A stretch of 9,170 nucleotides of DNA from positions 1 to 9,170 of the forward strand of contig JAJYHP010000034.1 of NCBI GenBank assembly GCA_021784715.1, written 5' to 3'. The DNA comes from a bacterium. GTDB taxonomy: Bacteria; Eremiobacterota; Eremiobacteria; Baltobacterales; Baltobacteraceae. Shown piece by piece: positions 5,618 to 9,170 of this stretch; the stretch's first letter is position 1, and every line of letters begins with the position of its first letter. The notes under the pieces are model-generated. The model was given only the letters and a program-made list of their open reading frames with translations. It was not told the origin of the DNA and searched no databases. The translations under genes were made by a program, and so were the position numbers.

Positions 5618-6235
5618 TTATCCCCGCGGACTACAGAGGCCTCGCCGTCGCAGCCACGACTCGACCAGCCGCGCAATGAGCCGATCGCCGCGAGCGTTCG
5701 GATGGATTCCGTCGCGTTGAAGATAGCGCTCGCGCGGCGTGGGCACGGCCATCGAAATGCGCGCCGCACCATCCGTGCGTGCGGCGACGTCCAGTCGCTC
5801 GTACAGCCGACGCTGCTTCCCGGCTAACGTCGGTGCCCGCATGCCGAGCGCTCCGATACTTGGTGCGGTCATTACCAGCGTCGGCGCCGTGGACGTGGAA
5901 CGAGCGAGCCACCGACGTACTGCACCGACCGGCGCCGGAACCCCCGTATCGATGAACGACAGAGTGATAACGATCGCCGCAACGTTAGGTGGAATCTTCG
6001 GAGAGCGCAGGAGCGTCGGCACGTCAGGCGTCGCACTCACGCGCGCGTCAATTCCGCACCGAACTGCGATGAGATGTGGGAAAGCCCATGCGCCGCTCGG
6101 TAGGCCGTACCCAGCAGTCTCGCTCGCGCCGAGAAACAACACGACCGGCCGCTTCGGTACGGCGCCTTCGCAGAACGTACTGGAGAGCAGCAGCGACGCC
6201 GCGAGCGCCGGGAACGCCAGGGATCGACGCCCCAT
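5618..6235 (-). CDS. exported SGNH/GDSL-like hydrolase
   Basis: A 205-residue protein with an N-terminal signal peptide (RR, then PALAASLLLSSTF, likely cut near residue 25), so it should act in the periplasm or at the outer membrane. Block I is VVLFLGASETAGYGL (31-45), with Ser38 in the nucleophile position; the usual GDS is GAS here. Block V is RDGIHPNARGD (174-184) with the catalytic Asp175 and His178. The block III Asn (GxND) is not evident: the equivalent stretch reads VITLSFIDTG, so the oxyanion hole is altered. The family hydrolyses esters of lipids, thioesters or acetylated glycans; specificity cannot be read. ATG 6235 shares one base with the secretin stop (TGATG), showing coupling; a TTG three bases upstream is less likely. 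Confidence 0.8.
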   Translation of the reverse strand: MGRRSLAFPALAASLLLSSTFCEGAVPKRPVVLFLGASETAGYGLPSGAWAFPHLIAVRCGIDARVSATPDVPTLLRSPKIPPNVAAIVITLSFIDTGVPAPVGAVRRWLARSTSTAPTLVMTAPSIGALGMRAPTLAGKQRRLYERLDVAARTDGAARISMAVPTPRERYLQRDGIHPNARGDRLIARLVESWLRRRGLCSPRG

Positions 6236-7725
6236 CAAGGTGCGCTCGATGAGGTAATGATATGCGGCGTGATTACGACGTAGAGGTTCGTTACTTCATG
6301 CGTCGTGCTCTCCAATTTGAAGAGATCGCCGAAGAGCGGTATACGCGATAGGAGCGGAACGCGTGCGATCGAGGTGATGTCGTTGTTTTGCAACAGGCCG
6401 TCGATCACGAACGGCTGCCCGTCGCGAACCCGTACGGTCGCAATCGCCTGCCGCTGGCTAATCTGCGGGATATTCCCCTGGATGAAGCCCGTCACGTTGG
6501 AGACTTCGGCGAGCACGACCGACGTCACGTACCCACTGCTGGAAACATAGGGACGCACTTGAAGGTGAACGCCGACGTTGACGTACTGCAACTGCTCCTG
6601 AACCGTCGGCGGATTCCCGGGGTATGTAATCGTCGTCACGACCGGGAGTGCATCGCCGGTGAGAATCGAGGCCTCCGTACCACTCAGCGTCCGCAAGCGT
6701 GGGGCGGAGATGAGCGTCCCCTTCCCTTGCTGGATCAAGGCGAAGAGCTGCGCCTGAAAGGTGGCCTGAAGCTGCGGCTTCTGGAGCGTCTGCGAGAGCA
6801 GCGTTGCGGTAGCGAACGGGCCGTTCTGCGCGAAGTTGATCCCGACTTGCCGCGCGCCACTACTGGTCAACTCGAAGATCTTCGCGTCGAGTTGCACGCT
6901 GGTCTGCCGAGCATCGGGGCGATCGACGGCTTTGATTTCCGCGACGATCGGGGCGACTTGCTCGGGGGATCCGGTCACGATAACCGCGTTGAGCCGCCGG
7001 TCGATTGCGACGTTATCCGAGATGCGTTGCGCCCCGAGCTGATTGCGCATATCGAGCGTGAGCGAACCGCCCGGGAGCGTGCCCCCAAAGGACTGCCCAC
7101 CATAACCGCCGCCGCTCAGGGGCGCCTGCGAGAGGATCGAGGTGGTTTGAAACGACCGGCCGCCATGCAGCGGCGAGGGCGAAAAGAGGGCGGCGATCTC
7201 ATCGAGACTCGCGTGCCGGAGCCGAACGACCTGCGTGATTGTCGAGAGCACAGTGGCAGGAGCCACTAGATTCGCGGTTGTTTCCGGCGCTGGAGCCGTC
7301 GGCGAGAGATAGAGTGAGAGGCTCGATCTCCCGGGAACGAGACGCGGATTGACCGGTTCGGATGTCGATATTTCGAGCATGACGGTGCCGTTACCACGAA
7401 CGAGCGCGATCTTTGTTAACAGCCCTCGCGCGCGCGGAACGTGTACGCCCGACGCGGGAACCATCGTCTGCGCGAATACCACGTCATAGGACGTTGCGGA
7501 GCGATTGACGACGCTATAAGACGCCAAGCCGCCGGCGAAACGAACTCGTATCAACGTGGCAACTCGCTGGCCTCGCAAGGAAACGTGCATGAGGATGTAG
7601 CCGGGCAGCGCCGAAGCGGGCTTTAGAAAAAAGCCCGCCAAAATAAAACCGGCCAAAGCTACAAAGCATATCGATTTTGCGCGCGAATGCATTTGAGGCA
7701 AAGATAATTTTTGGCACCCTTTCAT
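6235..7725 (-). CDS. secretin (PilQ/GspD-type outer-membrane channel) with AMIN-like N-terminal region
   Basis: A 496-residue outer-membrane secretin subunit. Order: signal peptide (hydrophobic ICFVALAGFILAGFFL, cleavage after ASA at about 39); a beta-rich AMIN-like segment (about 45-140), which in PilQ homologues binds peptidoglycan; a Pro/Thr linker; a secretin_N-type repeat starting VVRLRHASLDEIAALF (167-182), interrupted by a Gly-rich insert (204-220) and resuming RRLNAVIVTGSPEQV (243-257); and the C-terminal secretin core (about 334-490) with the signature VPLLSRIPLFGDLFK (456-470) and ending NLYVVITPHII. It is shorter than PilQ or GspD, with one N repeat. ATG 7725 has GGAAG about 10 bases upstream; the alternative Met at residue 12 lacks a ribosome site. 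First gene of a pair with the SGNH hydrolase. No pilus ATPase, pilin or platform gene is in view. Confidence 0.9.
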   Translation of the reverse strand: MKGCQKLSLPQMHSRAKSICFVALAGFILAGFFLKPASALPGYILMHVSLRGQRVATLIRVRFAGGLASYSVVNRSATSYDVVFAQTMVPASGVHVPRARGLLTKIALVRGNGTVMLEISTSEPVNPRLVPGRSSLSLYLSPTAPAPETTANLVAPATVLSTITQVVRLRHASLDEIAALFSPSPLHGGRSFQTTSILSQAPLSGGGYGGQSFGGTLPGGSLTLDMRNQLGAQRISDNVAIDRRLNAVIVTGSPEQVAPIVAEIKAVDRPDARQTSVQLDAKIFELTSSGARQVGINFAQNGPFATATLLSQTLQKPQLQATFQAQLFALIQQGKGTLISAPRLRTLSGTEASILTGDALPVVTTITYPGNPPTVQEQLQYVNVGVHLQVRPYVSSSGYVTSVVLAEVSNVTGFIQGNIPQISQRQAIATVRVRDGQPFVIDGLLQNNDITSIARVPLLSRIPLFGDLFKLESTTHEVTNLYVVITPHIITSSSAP

Positions 7726-7780
7726 AAACTATTACTTCCCACTCGCATAACCGTGTTGTTTAGTTCCTCTGGCCTGGCAC

Positions 7781-7811
7781 CTTATAGGCCTTCTGTTGAT
7801 CTAATGCTCAA
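7781..7811 (-). promoter_or_regulatory. weak candidate promoter for the secretin operon
   Basis: On the minus strand TTGAGC (7811-7806) and TATAAG (7786-7781) are 19 bases apart, matching the consensus at 4/6 and 5/6. The spacing is longer than optimal. A start near 7775 would leave a leader of about 50 bases before the secretin ATG. Confidence 0.3.
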
Positions 7812-7859
7812 CATTTTACCACGCAATACCAATGGAGATCGTCTTGAGACTCCAAATTT

Positions 7860-7890
7860 GCCGGAGCCGCAAGCAACTGCGGCGACCGGC
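7860..7890. terminator. imperfect stem-loop between lipoprotein and secretin genes
   Basis: GCCGG, a small internal loop, then GCCGCA with its complement TGCGGC around a six-base loop form a stem of 11 pairs (read on the minus strand). It lies about 60 bases after the lipoprotein stop and before the candidate secretin promoter. There is no T-run after it on either strand, so it may be a processed 3' end or a pause/rho-type element, not a classic terminator. Confidence 0.3.
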
Positions 7891-7950
7891 CTATTTAACG
7901 GCAAAAACGGTAGCACGGAACTCGCGAGTGGTGCGGTGGAGCACCTCGTA

Positions 7951-8646
7951 CTATTTTCCGAATCTGTAAACTTGCCACCCACGACGTTTAAGTTTACAGA
8001 TCATCGCTGATCCTTTTACGTCGCCATTTGCAGAATCGAATCGCGGTGCCAGATTTAGGGGAAGGTGAATAATAAATTCTCCCACTTTGTGGACGCTAAG
8101 GGCCTCGCGAGGAAAGTACGTTGCGAGGAATTTCGCGGCATTATTGGGGATATATCGCGCAAGAAATGTCACGGTGAAACACTTCTTGGGAGGACCGCCG
8201 TCCCCTCGCAGTTCATAGCGAAACGGATTATATGGTTTTATCGAGGTAAAGCGCTCGAACTTCATATAGCCGACAGGAACTTCAAATATCTGGTTCCAAA
8301 ATTCGTGCCATTTGTCCCTTCGCGCCAATGCTCGGCCGCGTCGAGTAAGAACCAACGTCACAGGCTGGTTGGAACTTCCCCTTGCGGTGGGGTGAATCTG
8401 AGGTTTCATGATTCCGTTCGCGACAAGAGGATTCGCTAGTGCGGCCTTTTCCGTGGCTGTCGCGGGCATATTGAATACAACTGGGCTCAATACGAGGTAC
8501 CCCCGAATTGGGGAGGCTAGTTCATCCTCGTGCTGATATCCGTAGAACGATTCTGCGGCATAGTGAAGACCGGAGCACCCTGAACAGACAGCCATAGCGA
8601 GACACGCCGCTAGAAGAAATCGGAGGGGCGGGAAGACAAACGTCAT
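7951..8646 (-). CDS. predicted lipoprotein of unknown function
   Basis: A 231-residue protein I do not recognise. The N-terminus is a signal sequence (PPLRFLLAACLAMAV) ending in CSGCSG; Cys24 with Ser-Gly before it is the most likely lipidated residue, though Cys at -3 is not the usual lipobox residue. After it come a Tyr/His/Glu-rich stretch (HYAAESFYGYQHEDELASP), a region with many aromatic residues (WHEFWNQIFEVPVGYMKFERF), and a basic C-terminus (KLKRRGWQVYRFGK). No repeats or catalytic motif stand out. ATG 8646 has GGAAAG three bases upstream. Its GC content is clearly below that of the genes left of 7700, which together with the nearby insertion sequence suggests acquisition by transfer. 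It lies upstream of the secretin gene on the same strand; a functional link is unproven. Confidence 0.7.
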   Translation of the reverse strand: MTFVFPPLRFLLAACLAMAVCSGCSGLHYAAESFYGYQHEDELASPIRGYLVLSPVVFNMPATATEKAALANPLVANGIMKPQIHPTARGSSNQPVTLVLTRRGRALARRDKWHEFWNQIFEVPVGYMKFERFTSIKPYNPFRYELRGDGGPPKKCFTVTFLARYIPNNAAKFLATYFPREALSVHKVGEFIIHLPLNLAPRFDSANGDVKGSAMICKLKRRGWQVYRFGK

Positions 8647-8741
8647 GATCTTTCCAATCGCGAACGAATAAGCATAAACGAGGGACGGAGCATAACTAGC
8701 ATTGGATTATGATTATCCGTACAACTCCGTTGGACCAGATG

Positions 8742-9065
8742 TTAATCGCTTAGCCCCAGTATTTTCCCGGAAAACGCATCCACGGCCTCCACGGCGCCAT
8801 CTCGCATCTGGAAAAGCCATGCTGGATGCTCGACATTATCGGCATTCAGTATTCCGCCTGTCCAGTATCCCGCTTTATACGACATCACGTTACTGCTATT
8901 AGGTAATGAGAGAGACGCCGTATATGCATCAATTGATGCTTGGCCCGTAGAGCGCCCTGCCGACATTTCTTGCCTCGTCGCTATGGGTTCGCGCCAAAGG
9001 TAATAAGAGTATGGAATGCCCGGAACATCGGAAACTGTTGTTTGCGATGGGCTAGGTCCCGTCAT
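8742..9065 (-). CDS. hypothetical protein, probably the C-terminal remnant of an IS-interrupted gene
   Basis: A 107-codon open frame with a natural-looking protein end: GGILNADNVEHPAWLF (about 70-85) followed by RDGAVEAVDAFSGKILGL. The alternating pattern DGxVxAVDAxSGKILG resembles the closing beta hairpin of PepSY/YycH-like extracytoplasmic domains, but I cannot name a family. The first residues (MTGPSPSQ) are probably insertion-sequence DNA: the ATG overlaps the transposase stop (ATGA), there is no Shine-Dalgarno, and no signal peptide is present. I therefore read it as the 3' part of a longer gene whose 5' part was removed or displaced by the transposon. It may be untranslated now, or expressed from transposase read-through. 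Confidence 0.45.
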   Translation of the reverse strand: MTGPSPSQTTVSDVPGIPYSYYLWREPIATRQEMSAGRSTGQASIDAYTASLSLPNSSNVMSYKAGYWTGGILNADNVEHPAWLFQMRDGAVEAVDAFSGKILGLSD

Positions 9066-9170
9066 GCGGCCAGTGATTTCTGTGGAGCGGGCATATTTTC
9101 GTAGCGTGATAGAAATTCCTCGGGCGTCATCCCGTTGAGTGCGCTATGCGGGTGGCCGGCGTTGTACGAT
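9062..9170 (-). CDS. IS3-type transposase, C-terminal end (partial, 5' part outside window)
   Basis: The last 35 codons of a DDE transposase orfB/integrase-core protein. They read YNAGHPHSALNGMTPEEFL, then a short tail ending in MPAPQKSLAA before TGA (9064-9062). The pattern YNxxRPHSALxGxTPxEF is the standard end of IS3-family (rve-fold) transposases; here Gly replaces the usual Arg. The rest of the element lies to the right of the window, so completeness, subgroup and terminal repeats cannot be judged. The right end of the element should lie within a few tens of bases to the left of the stop, inside the frame at 8742-9065. Confidence 0.85.
   Translation of the reverse strand, partial: SYNAGHPHSALNGMTPEEFLSRYENMPAPQKSLAA

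Noticed and set aside
5459..5827. Open frame of 122 codons on the plus strand after the new promoter
   Set aside because: It runs through the terminator-like hairpin and then antisense to the SGNH hydrolase, has no ribosome site at its start, and no protein-like features.
7711..8010. Open frame of 99 codons on the plus strand in the gap before the secretin gene
   Set aside because: It overlaps the secretin start and lipoprotein end in antisense, has no ribosome site, and its composition is not protein-like; the gap is better explained as leader and promoter.
1..9170. CRISPR array or tandem repeat block
   Set aside because: Reading through the window I saw no regularly spaced direct repeats and no cas-like genes.

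Overview
The window is GC-rich over its left two thirds and looks like a diderm bacterium outside the well-studied model groups. It carries a secretin and signal-peptide or lipoprotein exports, so it has an outer membrane. The gene order rpiB-glyA-upp-dCMP deaminase-wecA is the order found upstream of the ATP synthase operon in Firmicutes, Chloroflexi and related deep lineages. A GC-rich diderm with this order would fit groups such as Eremiobacterota or Armatimonadota. That placement is inference only.

Positions 1-3881 (minus strand) hold a tight five-gene operon: rpiB, glyA, upp, a dCMP deaminase gene and wecA, the last cut by the window edge. Gaps run from 17 bases to a 1-base overlap. The products supply ribose 5-phosphate, one-carbon units, UMP salvage, dUMP for thymidylate, and the first lipid-linked sugar for envelope polymers. 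A divergent gene for a short TIM-barrel isomerase-like protein runs from 3922 to 4629.

Positions 4630-5617 are the most unusual part. A hairpin-rich spacer is followed by palindromes around a perfect TTGACA, then a small stand-alone HExxH metallopeptidase of the M91/NleD type, then a tRNA gene with an odd anticodon arm nine bases downstream. After the tRNA there is a good sigma70-type promoter. Its predicted transcript would begin with 14 nucleotides fully complementary (one G-U pair) to that tRNA's anticodon arm and would end in a strong 9-bp hairpin. This looks like a short RNA aimed at the neighbouring tRNA, and I regard it as the best candidate for something undescribed here.

Positions 5618-7725 (minus strand) encode an outer-membrane secretin with an AMIN-like N-terminal region, translationally coupled to an exported SGNH/GDSL-like hydrolase. 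No other secretion or pilus genes are in view.

Positions 7726-9170 are visibly less GC-rich. They contain an unrecognised lipoprotein, a 107-codon reading frame that looks like the C-terminal remnant of a gene cut by an insertion sequence, and at the right edge the C-terminal end of an IS3-type transposase. This part reads as an accessory, IS-disturbed segment.
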